In this document: piece by piece, positions 33,991 to 46,519 of the stretch | Layout: each line of letters begins with the position of its first letter | How positions within the stretch are numbered: position 1 is the stretch's first letter | Origin: Melieria omissa | Taxonomy: Eukaryota > Arthropoda > Insecta > Diptera > Ulidiidae | Assembly: GCA_963971225.1 (NCBI GenBank) | Contig: OZ020267.1 | Span: 107,223,892-107,287,891 of the forward strand | Length of the DNA stretch: 64,000 nt | Reading direction: 5' to 3' | Position numbers and translations under genes: made by a program | The notes under the pieces: model-generated | What the model was told of the DNA's origin: nothing | The model's input: the letters and a program-made list of their open reading frames with translations, nothing else | The model's database searches: none

Positions 33991-35987
33991 AACAAGGAGA
34001 ATGATTTTGCTGATGATGATTTTGTTGAAAAATTTGAATCAAGTACCAGTTTTTGGTCAATAGAGATACGATTTTCTATGATAAGCTGATCGACTGTTCC
34101 AGTTCTTTGCCAATAGAGACAGGGGTTTCTATGAGTGAGACATAGTTTGAGTTATTTACAAAATGGCCACAAGTTATCAAACAAAACGTTGCATATTTCC
34201 CCTAAATTGTATCGTTGCTATGCTAAATCAAACTTGACATTTCATGTCAAAATAATAGATTTCCCTTTACTACACTTTATAGTTCATAGCGCCTGAAATG
34301 TTTCGAGTTCCATAAATTCAAAATCTTCAAATTACAATATCTACTTTAAAGTAGAGTTGGAATTCTGGGAATTGTCTTCTAACAAAATGCCAAACAGTTT
34401 TAGTTCATCTCTAACAACATTCACACGCCAACGAAAGCCAACCATAGCAGCAACAACAACAACCACAAACCATTATGGCTGTACAACAAAAAATGAACCA
34501 TTAAAGTATCAGATTTCGTACACTGTAAACTTAATGCCAAACAGTGCTGCCTTAGCGTTTCGAAAAACCAAAGCAAAGCACACTGACTGTAGGTAGAAGT
34601 TGACGAGGAAGCAAAGCTTTAAAATGAAATAAGAGAAAACAAAAATTAAGAAAATTGGAAGCAATGAGTATATAAGAAAATCAAACACTGCACCAAGAAT
34701 TGAGTTATTTAATCAAACCAGCGGCCGCGACGATCCACCGGCACATCCGTCAATGTTTGCCCAAACTTTGCCAATGCCGAAAGGCAACGAACGGCAGCAA
34801 ACCAACTGCGAATAAAATGCGTATCAAAGTGCACACAAAAACAAATTCCAAGTATTTTGTTCAGACTTGTGTATTTTGTTGTTATTGTTGTTAGACGAAA
34901 GTGAAGCGCTGCTTTCAAACCGGAGTATTTGGCAGCGACACTGGCGGCCGTTTTGCGCTCAACTGTAAAAGGATTAGCTGAAGTTGTTGGAGTTCAAAAG
35001 TGGTAGACGCTGTGCGTGGTCCTGCGGCCGATTCCCTTAAATATTTGCGGCTTTTATGTGGTTCGAGCGTTGGAAGATATGCTTTTTGGGTGCACAAAAA
35101 ACAACTAAAACAAAATTGTTGTTGGTGGCCTCTTGTTTTTTCTAAGCTGCGCATCCTGCTTTGCGGGCATTTTGTTTGCTTTTGTTTAGCACTTAGTTTG
35201 CTTTTGTTCTGGATTCGGTTGTGTTTGTTTTGCGTTTCTAAGCAACAACAACAGGCAAACATATTTTGATAAATTTCACGGAAATCTTGTTAAATTCCGC
35301 TTGATTAAATTCTGTTGACCAAATAAAATGCTAACTGACATTGGACGACGCGTAACGGCTGCGCACCGTTTCAAGCTGCGCTGAAAGTTGGCTAAAAGCT
35401 CAGGCGTCAAGTCGGGCTGTGCAATCGGTTTTGGTTTTTGGGCAGAAACTAAAGTTATTTATTATGCGACTGCTTGGCAGACACGCTCACACACACACAC
35501 ACACACATACAAATTCGTTGAAAACACACACAAGTACATTGAAAAATTTAGCATCCAAAGGAAATGTTGTGCGCTGCTGGCGCCAATGAATTTTGCTTTT
35601 ATTTTATTGCATATAAATTTTTGTGACTCTTTTTTTCTCTATTTGCTGTTTGCACTTTTTTAACTGCAAACTTACCGAATAACGTATAAGGAAAAATGCT
35701 AGTTTGGTGGCGTTTATGACGCTATGCTTTGCTTGGAAGCTGTTGGGTTCATGGGTTGTTTTTAATTTGTAATTAAAGTAAAATATTTTATATGGAACAT
35801 CAAATATGAAATTTTTAATATTTAACATTAAAACATAAATAACAAAATTCAAATTTTAACTGCGAAACTGGTCTGAAAAGTGTTCGACCGTAAGGTGGCA
35901 GTTGCTAGCAACAAAAGGTAGGAAATTTATTTGCGCTTTTTTGAAACTGTACCAAACCATCTCTGGGCCTGGGATGTAATACTTTAA
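33991..35987. other. spacer with moderately GC-rich stretch
   Basis: GC-richer at 34700-35100 and with an AC microsatellite at 35490-35507. Open frames lack domains; no gene supported. Confidence 0.35.
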
Positions 35988-36418
<431 letters not shown>

Positions 36419-36429
36419 TTACTGAGCTC

Positions 36430-36650
36430 TGGCACTCACGAAAGAGAAACGTAAGGCGGAGGCCTTCCTTTGAAGGAAAACTATAAAGAGAACATTTCGC
36501 ATCTTATGTGCCACTCTCAGCTTTAACCAAGAAAATACTTAGTGATCTTGTGGCCTTTTTTCAAGTTGACCAGATTAATCTGTCAACCGTCGACTTAAAC
36601 AACATCGCTCGTTTCATTTGGGAATCGCAATGACTGGCCTCTACCATCTA
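36430..36650 (+). mobile_element. RNase H LINE tail fragment
   Basis: The plus strand encodes LSALTKKILSDLVAFFQVDQ followed by DLNNIARFIWESQ and a stop, the end of the Cys-tail region. It abuts the AGT array. Confidence 0.55.
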
Positions 36651-37534
36651 AGAAGAGAACCTTATAGGGTCTTATTACCTTCTTTGGACCAAGCTTTCCC
36701 TAATCTACCATTCCGTTCCTCATGGAAAATTGCTACTTAATTTTCAAATATAATTTTTAATAAACAGTCATATATCATTAATTTATCTCTAACATTCAAC
36801 TCAATATTAAATCGTTGCAAATTTTCATAACAGCTTAACGCGTCAAACGCAAAATTTATTGGCTTGTTTACAGTCATTTGCGAGCAAAAAAAATGAAAAG
36901 AGAAATCCTAAGTAAAACCTGCCAAGTGATTGGCACTTTTATACTTTACGCCTTTTACTGCATAAATACAACAACAAACACATAAAAGCACAACAGCGAT
37001 CATAAACAAAAGCCACACCAAGTAGAAGGCGTCAACGGAGCAAACGACTTCCTTCAATTAGCAAACCGGCGCAAACAAAAAAAAAAAGAAAAAAAGGAAA
37101 TAAAACAAAATTCAAAAACAAAACCGAACAGAACAGACAAAAATACAAAAATTAAAAAAACAACTAGAAAAAAAAACTTTTATGATATGTGCGCGAGCGC
37201 CTAAAAGCACACTTTGCGGTCACAAAACATACATACAAGCAATAATTATTTCGAATAAAAAGAGAATTAATGGAAAGAAGCGCAGCAATAAAACAACGCA
37301 CAGCATAGGAGAAGCCATTGAGGAAGCAATAATGTGCTTAAAAAATAAAACAACAACAACAAGAATGTATTAGAGAACGCCACGTGTGGGAATTTTATGA
37401 GCGCATTGCAATTTCAACGACTGAAAGGTGAGTGCAGGTTTTCGTTTTAGTTGTTGTTGTTTTGTAGTTGGTTGTGTTGAGTTGAAGCAACATGTTGCTG
37501 ATGTTGTAATTATTCTTTGTTTATCAACACTTAT
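36651..37534. other. AT-rich spacer
   Basis: Adenine-rich from 36900 onwards; no gene or element recognised. Confidence 0.35.
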
Positions 37535-37772
37535 CAAAATAAAATAAAATAAAATAAAATAAAATAAAATAAAATAAAATAAAATAAAATAAAATAAAAT
37601 AAAATAAAATAAAATAAAATAAAATAAAATAAAATAAAATAAAATAAAATAAAATAAAATAAAATAAAATAAAATCAAATAAAATCAAATAAAATAAAAT
37701 AAAATAAAATTAAATAAAATTAAATAAAATAAAATTAAATAAAATTAAAAAAATGAAAAAAATAAAATAAAA
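37535..37772. repeat. AAAAT pentanucleotide microsatellite
   Basis: About 40 nearly perfect AAAAT units, decaying to AAATT variants at the right end. This is the complement of the motif at 10.0-11.0 kb. Confidence 0.95.
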
Positions 37773-39049
37773 TAACAAAAATGTATTTTTAGCTAAATAT
37801 TTGGCACATACAACAACTAACTCTATACGCAGCAACAACAGAAAAATCTTTTAAATTGAATCAACCAAAAAAAAATACATGTTTAGTGCCAGATTTTCAA
37901 CTCTCAAAATGCTCTAATTTTGTAATATTGAAATTTTTTTACAATCATAAAGCAAATACAATAACTTTATAACTTTTAAAAACCAATATAACAAAATTTG
38001 CAATGTGTCAGAATAGTACAAAAAATTCAATTTCTGTATTTACTTTTTACATTTAATTTCCTCCCTTGTGGCCACATCGCCTGCCGTTTGAGAACTTCAA
38101 TAAAATGAATCAACATTTACCAATTGTTGTAAAAGAAGTGTTGCCCGCTAGCACTTTAAATGAGTATTTATGGGCAGTAATTTGCCAGTCTTCAACGCAT
38201 TGCGAAAACACTTCATTTAATGGCGTTCAATGTGCTTTGAACGCGGTGGTCTCGGCAAATATCTGCACACATATCTTGTATCGCACATGGTAAAATACCT
38301 TTTTATGTGCAGCTCAATTTCATTTTATATTTTATATTTTTAAACTTTCGTTTTTCTTCGCAAATTATTGATTCTATTCAAATTAATAAATTGGCAAACG
38401 CAAACAAAAGGTGCTGTGTCGATGTCTTGCGGTGTGCGATTGCAGACGGCGATGTTATTTACTGTCATTTTGTTGGCGATATTTTCGCACGCATCGAGCA
38501 TCAACATCGACGTCAACGTTTATGCTAAATTGGTCATACGCTTATCTTCAATGAAGTTGTCAAATTAGCGAAATTGGAGTAGTAAAACGGACATATTTAC
38601 GCTTCGTGCGCTGTGTATTGCGTTCGCTTTTGCGAGGTTCTTGAAAATTATGGAAGTATAAGCAAAACGACGGAACGAGGAAATGCCATAAATACTGAAT
38701 TTTTATGGCTAGTATTTTAATTTTAATGCCATTAAAAAAAAATATATAATGAAGGAGAGCTAAACAATGAGTAGAATCATTTGTGTTTCAATTAGTGAAT
38801 ATTCAAGTTGACGGAGAAGGAAGTGAAAAAGTAAACGAATAAGGAACTGAAACCTTTTCGATGGAACTGTATCTGAAGTAATCGAGGGTCTGTATATGTC
38901 TATGTATCAGACATAAGTGTTTAGACTGAATCAGGCAGGTAGGTTCCGGAGATTTCAATTAGTGAATAAGTTAATGAAGAAGTAAGTAGAAAAGTAAAGG
39001 CAAAATAAGATCTGTATTAATGTTTATAATTCCAAACGGAGTGATGAAT
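37773..39049. other. spacer without recognised gene
   Basis: AT-rich with a slightly GC-richer part at 38060-38530. Open frames of 60-75 codons there have no recognisable domain. Confidence 0.35.
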
Positions 39050-39280
39050 GCCTCAAACGGGAAAGGAAACGACGAGAAACGACTTGAGACAGGTTACCGG
39101 TGTCGCAGCAGGAGGCAATACCTGGGCCAGTACTGGCTTGAAAAACAAGCATTAAACCCCTAAACATCCGTGAGTTACTAAAATGTATAAGGTCGGTGGG
39201 ATTATGTGGTACAATTGATCATCTTTGGTCTCAGTGCAACTAAAACCTATTCAATCAATCTATGTATCTAAAGGCAAAAG
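39050..39280 (+). mobile_element. RNase H LINE tail fragment
   Basis: RSRRQYLGQYWLEKQALNP and then, after a one-base shift, LNIRELLKCIRSVGLCGTID on the plus strand. The end CTATTCAATCAATC may be the element's tail. Confidence 0.55.
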
Positions 39281-39929
39281 AGGTTGAAACCTTTTGGAAA
39301 GGAATTTTATCTGTCTTGCGAAATGCCTCTAGGCACTAGATAACCTTAAGGACTGTCAGGTATCTTAGATGCCGATCTCTGTAGCGTAGGACAACAAAAC
39401 AGACATTGATTAAGTGTATGGAATCTTAGCTGGGTCTGAAATGCGTCCATAAACTCAACGGATGTGCTCTTGAAACCAGGGTGACTCTGATGTGGGTTAG
39501 AGGCAGATGTGGGTTACTCTGATGTGGGCCAAAACAAAATGAACTACCCGATAAACTAGTAAAGACAAGGCCACAAATAGACTGTTACGGTCCCGAACCT
39601 GTAATTAAACCAAGCAGCTCAAGGACATAAGGTCTAATTGACAAATGAACCACCTCGAGACACCACGGAAAGGTGTGTTGAGACCACCAACTAAAGGCAA
39701 TCAACTCAGCTTTCAAGAAGTTCTTACACTCTTTTTTCCTTTCTTACTTTACTTCTCTTATAAATTGTAGAACTCAGAGGTCAGTGACTGCATTAAATAT
39801 TCGGTATGAATTGACTTTACTAATGAAGTTTCTTGTTGACCAGAAATTCTCAAACTGTAGTAGACGTCTCATCAGTGGTACCGTGATACATGCTTGATCC
39901 ATAGGAAGTTCTAGAACCAATACTGTAGA
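39281..39929. other. unassigned repeat-like spacer
   Basis: Includes the dispersed segment 39825-39880 shared with 33715-33775. Otherwise nothing recognised. Confidence 0.3.
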
Positions 39930-40150
39930 CTATGTTCAGAGGCCCACGAGGCAGCTACGTACATAGTATGTCAGTGTCCGGTAAAGGCGAGTAACAGATT
40001 ACGCAGACTGCAAAAGCCATTCATAGAAGTAAGTAGCTTATGGACCATAAGTCATAAAAATCTATTTGACATAGTTGAAATTGAAAGAAGGTCATTACGG
40101 CCGACCTTTGGATGGTTAAACACAAACCAGTCAGAAAGAAATCTACTAGG
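39930..40150 (+). mobile_element. RNase H LINE tail fragment
   Basis: The plus strand reads EAATYIVCQCPVKASNRLRR then LQKPFIEVSSLWTIS and NLFDIVEIE, matching the CPAL...RLR...LGKPF tail seen at 13.6 kb. Confidence 0.6.
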
Positions 40151-40686
40151 TGGCTTGCTTTGGTCAATACTTTAGCTAAATAACATAAAGCATTCTTGGC
40201 CTTAAGGAATCCATCAAGTTGATTGAAAGAGTTTCTTTAAAACCTTTGAAAATTATTTCCATTTGTGAAGAAACAAACTTTCAAGACCAACGAAACACAT
40301 ATATATGTGTCAAGCCGTAAAGCATAGAGGATTTCATTTTTGAGGTCAATACTTTTTGAAAACATATTTGGAACCTAAAATGTTTGTAACAAACAGATAT
40401 TTCAGGGGTTTGAACCTCCAAAAACCCATTTTTTGTTCAACACTGATGCCACTACATTGTAGGGTCCTATTTATAAGCAAAGAAACCAATCCATATGAAA
40501 TTGCTCCATATATCTCTTGGTGGTTAATTGGACTGTTAGGCCAGTGGGAATCCCAACATTTCGTGAACAGTTCGCAAACCTTTTCGGGGAAATACAAAAA
40601 TGTATCAAATGTTATTTAAACACAAAACACTTTTCTTGCCTTTAACTTGTTTTGCAGTAATCGGTTCAGTAATCAGCTGACTGACC
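40151..40686. other. spacer; overlapping open frames at 40346-40619
   Basis: Opposite-strand frames of 83 and 87 codons overlap here. Neither has a recognisable domain. They may be part of an unnamed repeat. Confidence 0.3.
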
Positions 40687-41251
40687 CAGTGTTGTCAGAT
40701 CAGGAGATTTCCTCTTAGATCTAGGAGATTCTTGGCCATTTAGTGGAATTTTAAGGAGAAAGAATTGTTTAGGAGAATGTTAAGGAGATTTATATTTTAT
40801 GTTAAGGGATTTTTCGGATCCTTAGTGGATTTTTGGGAGATTTTTGGATTACGAAGTATGATATATTGGGAACACTGGCATCAAAATATATTTTGGCAAC
40901 TATTTTAATAGTCAAAGCACCCTATTATGTTAAGAGTTTGTAAGCATACAAAATGAAAAGTCGTTCTATCTCTTTCTCACTTATTGCTGTCACAATAAAA
41001 TCCCGCCAAAATGGCTTTTTTTGTTGAGTTAATTTGTTATATGTTTTGTTGTTGGCTGCATTAAAAAACTGTATTTACATATATTTATATGTATATTTAT
41101 ATTTTTTATGAGAATTTTAATTCCCTTAAAATAAAAAAAATCTATAAAAATTATAAAAAAAATCTTGGAGATTTTCTTAACTTTTGGGAGGAAATTTCAG
41201 TATTTTTTTTAAGATTTAGGAGAAAGTCATTTCAGGTATCTGGCAACACTG
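40687..41251. mobile_element. hAT-like MITE, 565 bp
   Basis: Termini CAGTGTTGTCAGAT and, inverted, CAGTGTTGCCAGAT. Flanks GACTGACC (40679-40686) and GACTGAAC (41252-41259) match at 7 of 8, an 8-bp hAT-type duplication. AGGAGATTT-like subterminal repeats occur at both ends. It is non-coding. Confidence 0.75.
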
Positions 41252-41447
41252 GACTGAACTTACAGTACATTAAACCATCAAGAGAAGCTGGATACAGGAC
41301 ATATCTCCCTATTTTTATTGAGACGAGATATTTTTATATTCTTACAATGATCTTTGAGACTTAAAAACTGCAACTTATAAATTTACTTGCAAAGACACAT
41401 TCATGTTTTTATTGATTAAAATACTTAAAAGTTCAGCTGCCTTTCTG

Positions 41448-41686
41448 CCCTAAAAAGACCATTGCGGTAATATGGACAGTTCTTCATTTTAAATATCTGT
41501 ATTTTCTTTAGTATATCTATCAACTTTTGCTTTGAGGACTTTTATTTTTTTATCGGGTTCTACAATTAGTTCCACAATTAGGGTTCGGCAATTACAGTTA
41601 GCCAAATCCAATGTGTACTTTTCGAGATATCAGCGGATATAATATATAATCTTTGTAGGTATGGAAAACTTGCAGTCTTTCAAGTG
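41448..41686. mobile_element. piggyBac-like MITE, decayed sister of 7546-7788
   Basis: It aligns along its whole length with the 7.5-kb element, for example TTTATTTTTTTATCRGGTTC and ACTTTTCGAGATATCAG. The left end reads CCCTAAAAAGACC. The TTAA sites have been lost. Confidence 0.65.
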
Positions 41687-43694
41687 CTAAACACTACTGA
41701 AACTCAAGTCAACAACTAATTTTTCCTGGCAAAACATTAAAACGCACTTGAAAAACTGATTTTCCAATTTTCCACAAGACCTTCAACCAATCGCCGCAGC
41801 GCAGTCACTCGTTCGCGCAGTCAGTCTTGATGACTGTTAGCGGTGCATGGGGCGGCACCGGCGCAAATCTGACTATAACTGTTGGCAGTATGTTTGCTAT
41901 ATTCAACGGTGAACTGCAAACCTTGCGGTGGCACACATTGACGCCGCGTCTAAAGTTACCGCAGATTTATTGCGGGAAATGAAACATAAACAAGCAGCGA
42001 GCAGCCACATTGCAGCAGCGGCAGCAAATTGCATGGACGGCGATGAAAAACCGACGCAGCGCTGCGGGAGGAAATGGACTGCTGTCGCTGTTACTGTTTG
42101 CAGCCGTTGTTGTTATTGTTGTTGTTGTGAAGGAAGCCCTAAAAACGTAAAAAACGATAGACTGCGCTCAAAAGTAGCAGCAGCCAAGATAGAAAAATGT
42201 GTTAGATGAAGACGAAGAAAAAAACGCAAGAAAAAAACACAAAACTAATAAAAACCGCAAAATGGCCATAAAGCAGCAGGAAGATCGAGCAAAAAAAAAT
42301 CGTATATATATAAATAGCTAAAATGCAGTAAATTTAAAGCAACAACAACTGCAAAGTTGAAATAAAATTTACGGAGATTGCAGCGACACGCCGATTTACA
42401 CGATTTAATTAAAATCCGTGGAAATTGCGGAAACGCGGCGCAAGCGCTCGTCAGCCGTTCGTCAATGTGATCTACAGCGCTGGCAGCTGGCCACGGCAGA
42501 CAACCACCAATCGAAGACTTGTCCAATAACCAAAGGAAACGGTGAATTGTTGCCGCACACAATGACACACATTTGCCGAGTTTTTCCCATTTGCCACGCG
42601 GCGCAGTGTTTGACTTATTAAATGTCAAATGAAAAGTGGCAACTCGAATGCAGAAAACTGAGAACGTGTGGGCGGCAGGCGGAATTGCAGAACAAAACAA
42701 AGCAAAACCAAAAAACAGATGTTGGCAGTAGATGGCCCGCTGATTTGACTGCTGCCACTGCCAACTCGGTTATTATTAGTGTTGCTGGCTGTTACTGTTG
42801 TGAGGCGGAAAGCGAACGGCCAGTTGCTTAGTAGCAGGCAAAATAAAATCCATCAGCCACCCGCCGTGTGCGGTACAGGCAAATTCAATTCGAATACACT
42901 AACAAGCCGCCCGCGCCCCCCGACGCACTATGCGCGCGAACAACAGTGGCACACAGGCGTTTTATGTTTTGTTGTGTTGGTGTTGCATAACCTTGAACCT
43001 CAGCGCAATTTTCTGTTTGCCTGTTGTACTTCTTCTTGTTATTGTTAAATGGTTGGTAATTTTTTTTGTTTGTTTGTTTTTATTATTTTTCAAATTGAAT
43101 TGTTACTGTTAAGCACATAATTTATGCGTGCAAATCAATGTTGGAATTGAAAAGTAATTATAACTGCATTGAAAGCACGTTTGGATTGAAAAGAATCGTT
43201 TACGTTAAAAGGAAAGGAGTTTTTTTATTTCAATACTTGAGGCTGAGTACGTTTTGACGCCTGTTTAACATTTGACAAAACTGATCAAGATCCTTAACCC
43301 AACTCATACTCATTACATAACAATCGAATCCAATTCAATGAGTCCAATCACGACTTAGTACAGATGCTCCCTTCTTACTTGATACAAACTACTGTCATTA
43401 GTCCCCTTTGATTATATGAAATTCTTCATTAAGCCAAAAATTCAGTCGTTTCTAAAAAGCAAAGGAAGATTCTGGTCGTCAAGCACAATAAGTAGACAAA
43501 TAGGACACAATACTTGGAATTAGAACTTTCGAATCTCGGTAGAAGGAATTCAGAAACTAGGCTAAATAAAAAGACAACGAATCGTCCGTCTACCTGGGCA
43601 TAAAAAGCAGCTATGCTATGAGCTACTCTACGCCTACTTTATGAATGAATGAATTAAAGATTGAATGAAGAAATGATTGAATAATGTAATGAAT
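41687..43694. other. GC-richer island (41780-42960), possible first exons or regulatory DNA
   Basis: GC-rich relative to flanks. An initiator-like TCAGTC at 41821 follows CGTTCGCGCAG, in the style of fly promoters. No domain is visible in the open frames on either strand. 42970-43694 is AT-rich and unassigned. Confidence 0.3.
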
Positions 43695-43695
43695 A

Positions 43696-43769
<74 letters not shown>
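43695..43769. repeat. AAT trinucleotide microsatellite
   Basis: About 25 AAT units immediately left of the next transposon. Confidence 0.95.
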
Positions 43770-43770
<1 letters not shown>

Positions 43771-44962
43771 CAGCCCTGTTCCAGAATCCGAGTCGGATCG
43801 GAAATGGATTTGATTCCGACCGTCGGTATTCTACATTCCGATTATCGGAAATATTTTCCGATGCAACCCTGTTCTCAAATCCGATTAAGTTCGAACGAAT
43901 TTGGATCGGAAATTTGGTGTTCTGCACTCCGATTATCGGAAATTTTTGTCGAAAATAATCCGCTAAACAAAAAGCTGGTGGAATTGAAATCGGGAAGCAG
44001 CAAAACGAAAATAAATAACGAAAATGTAATCAAATAAATGAAACATCGTGTTAAATAAAACTAATAAATTAATTTTTAATCACGGGGCATACGACTGCTG
44101 ACCAGAGCAAAATGCTCTTGGATTTTATGGAGGAGAATGCGGACGTCGCGAAAAGTTTTTGCAAAGGCGACAAATTTGAAAATAAATGGAAGCATTTAAC
44201 GCAGTCGCTGAACGGGCAAGGACCACCAACAAAAAGTGTAACGGGGTGGAAAAAGGTGAGAAGTAAATAAATCAATTCATTTTGTAAAATGTTCTTCAAT
44301 CATAGACCTGAGTTGATTGGAAAAGTGAAGTAAGAAGGAAGCTGGCGCATACTAGAAGAGATGCTTTAGCGACCGGCGGTGGACCTTTTAAGAAGCACAC
44401 ACTTTTCGAAATGAAAGAGGCGGTTTCCTTTTCTCCCGATCGTTGATAGCCTCCTCCGGCAAGAAATTGCAAAGCCGTCGCCAATTTCAATTCTGGCGGA
44501 ATGGAGCATTACCGAAGAAAAGGTCTCACTTCGGTCAAGATAATGTTGAATGCTGCTTTGTTAAGGCGGTACCGAGAACCTTAAATAGGAAATTTTGAGC
44601 ATAATTGAAATAACTTGTACTCGTTACAAAGAATCTGGCTATTCCATCGGATTGCTGTGGTCTCGCAAAATTCTGGGCTTTACTTTTTCAACGGCTACTG
44701 CTCGTTCTCAAGCAATACTGCCAATAAAATAACCGAACTCATTTAATAAAATAAAAAATCTCACAAAGTATTACAAGTGCCTTTTTCATTTGAACATTAA
44801 AAGCAAACAGCTGATTGAAGGTTTGTTAATTTGCTAACAATCGGGTTCGAAATAAACTTCGAATGTGACAATTCCGCTCGGATTGCAGAACACCTTCAAA
44901 TCGGAATCGGATTTAATTCCGATTCAAATCCGATTCCCACTCGGATTCTGGAACAGGGCTGA
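43770..44962 (+). mobile_element. DNA transposon with 24-bp TIRs and a Myb/SANT gene (Harbinger-like)
   Basis: Perfect 24-bp inverted ends begin TCAGCCCTGTTCCAG. Subterminal copies of TCCGATTATCGGAAA and related AATCCGATT motifs lie inside both ends. The only coding remnant is a Myb/SANT-like protein (44091-44475). PIF/Harbinger elements carry exactly such a partner gene beside the transposase; here the transposase is missing. No clean target duplication, perhaps because the left side is an AAT microsatellite. Confidence 0.75.
44091..44475 (+). pseudogene. Myb/SANT-like DNA-binding protein remnant, transposon-encoded
   Basis: The first part (44091-44255) reads MLLDFMEENADVAKSFCKGD, then a KWKHLTQSLN segment and GPPTKSVTGWKK, and ends at a GTGAGA donor. 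A putative intron of about 55 bases ends in CATAG. The second part encodes VDWKSEVRRKLAHTRRDALA and TGGGPFKKHTLFEMKEAV. Together this is the tryptophan-spaced helical fold of zeste-like/Harbinger-associated Myb proteins, which bind transposon ends. A TGA stands where a Trp codon would be expected at the start of the second exon, and the frame closes soon after SFSPDR. No start codon is obvious. Confidence 0.6.
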
Positions 44963-45136
44963 ACATAATGAATGATATAATTGAATAATATAATGTTTGA
45001 AGGAATGAATTATTAAATCGTTGGCGTTTCAGTAATTAAAAAATAAAACATCAGGAAAAAAAAATTAATTAAAATAATGAAAAACATAATTTATTAATTA
45101 ATACATGAATGGAGGAATGAATAAATACACAATAAA

Positions 45137-45142
45137 TATATG

Positions 45143-45181
<39 letters not shown>

Positions 45182-45183
45182 AT
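45137..45183. repeat. AAAT tetranucleotide microsatellite
   Basis: About 11 perfect AAAT units. Confidence 0.9.
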
Positions 45184-45310
45184 GCATGAGTGAATGAGTG
45201 AATGAATAAATGAATATATCGATCCTGAATAAATAAAATTTCAATAAGGCAAAAATGAATGAATAAATAAATAAATCCATAAATTAATAATGAAAATAAC
45301 AAAGAATTAA

Positions 45311-46481
45311 TAACACTGCACAACAGCATGTCTGTTGCATGGAGTTTTTTACATGAATCTGAATCGTTTTTCCACGCTGTTTTCAAAACCATACTCCGTT
45401 TTTATGTAACAGCTCTAGTTTTTGCAAAAAATGGGCGTGTCACTTTTTTGAATTTTCCTCGGCTTTTTTCTCGTTTTCGACTATTATTTCTGAACCAATA
45501 ACCCTATAGACATGATTTTTATATCGTTGCACTTACAACATTTCACGCCATCTTTCCTGACATTAATAAATTTTATGCGTTCTAAATGGGCGTGGTAATA
45601 AGGTTTCAAAATAAGAAAATATTGAATTTCAAGGCGTTTTTTCTGATGGCGAAAATTGTACAGATGTTTCATAAATCAAGTTTCGAAGTATATGAATATC
45701 TTAAGAAGAAACATCAAGCAATACAACACAGCCAAATTATTTGGCGGAATACACATTCGCATCGAAATAATAACAAAACTTTACCATAGCGATTTTCACC
45801 TCTTTTCATACTTTTTCCTTAAAAAATTAGGAGCCTCAAAATATGCTCTTTTATATGTTCCATTTATAGTTTGGAATACAAGCAAAAAACAAAAATATTT
45901 TGAATTTCTCGATACAAAAAAAAATTAAAAACTTTGCATATTTTTAGGCCCCTAATTTTTTAAGGCAAAAGTATGAAAAGTAATGAAAATCGCGATGGTA
46001 CATTTTTCCTGTTATTTCGATGCGAGTGAGTATTCCGCCAAATAATTTAGCTGTGTTGTATTACCTGATGTGTCGGCTTTCATTATACACCTAACTCGTT
46101 AATTGTTTTACAAAAAATGTGTATGTTTTTGATCATCAAAGAAAACGCCTTAAAATTCAAATTTTTCCAACTTTGAGGTCCAATTACCGCGGCATTTTAA
46201 CATTTATAAAAATAAGTTGCATCGGAAAAGAAGCCGTGCGGTGTTGTTAATGCGATAAGGTGAAAATCATGTCAATCGGTTTTTTTGTTTAGAAACTACG
46301 ATCGAAAATATGGAAAAAGTAGAGGAAAAACTGAAAAAATGACAGGGTACCTATATCTCAGAAACTAGAGCTGCTAGAAAAAATCGGAGGGTAGATTCGG
46401 AATCAGCGCACCCAAATTAGTAAGAAACAGTAGAAAAACTCCATGCAACAGAAAAAAAGTGTTTTTTGTTGCGCTGTGTAA
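45311..46481. mobile_element. foldback element with long diverged inverted arms
   Basis: The two halves are complementary along most of their length. Matches include the ends (CACTGCACAACAG against CACAGCGCAACA), TCTGTTGCATGGAGTTTTT, CATGATTTTYAY, CAAGGCGTTTT and the inner CCAAATTATTTGGCGGAATA with TTGCATATTTTTAGG. Arms are about 500-550 bp with a short loop near 45860-45930. It is non-coding, and the ends lie in TTAATA-rich DNA so the target duplication is unclear. Confidence 0.75.
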
Positions 46482-46519
46482 TTATTAATAATTATTTCAT
46501 AAACAAAAATAGTTAATTA

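Noticed and set aside
40346..40619. Overlapping opposite-strand frames of 83 and 87 codons
   Set aside because: Neither has a domain, a start context or splice partners.
42245..42700. 151-codon minus-strand frame with hydrophobic end
   Set aside because: No recognisable domain; lies in a GC-rich island with overlapping opposite-strand frames.
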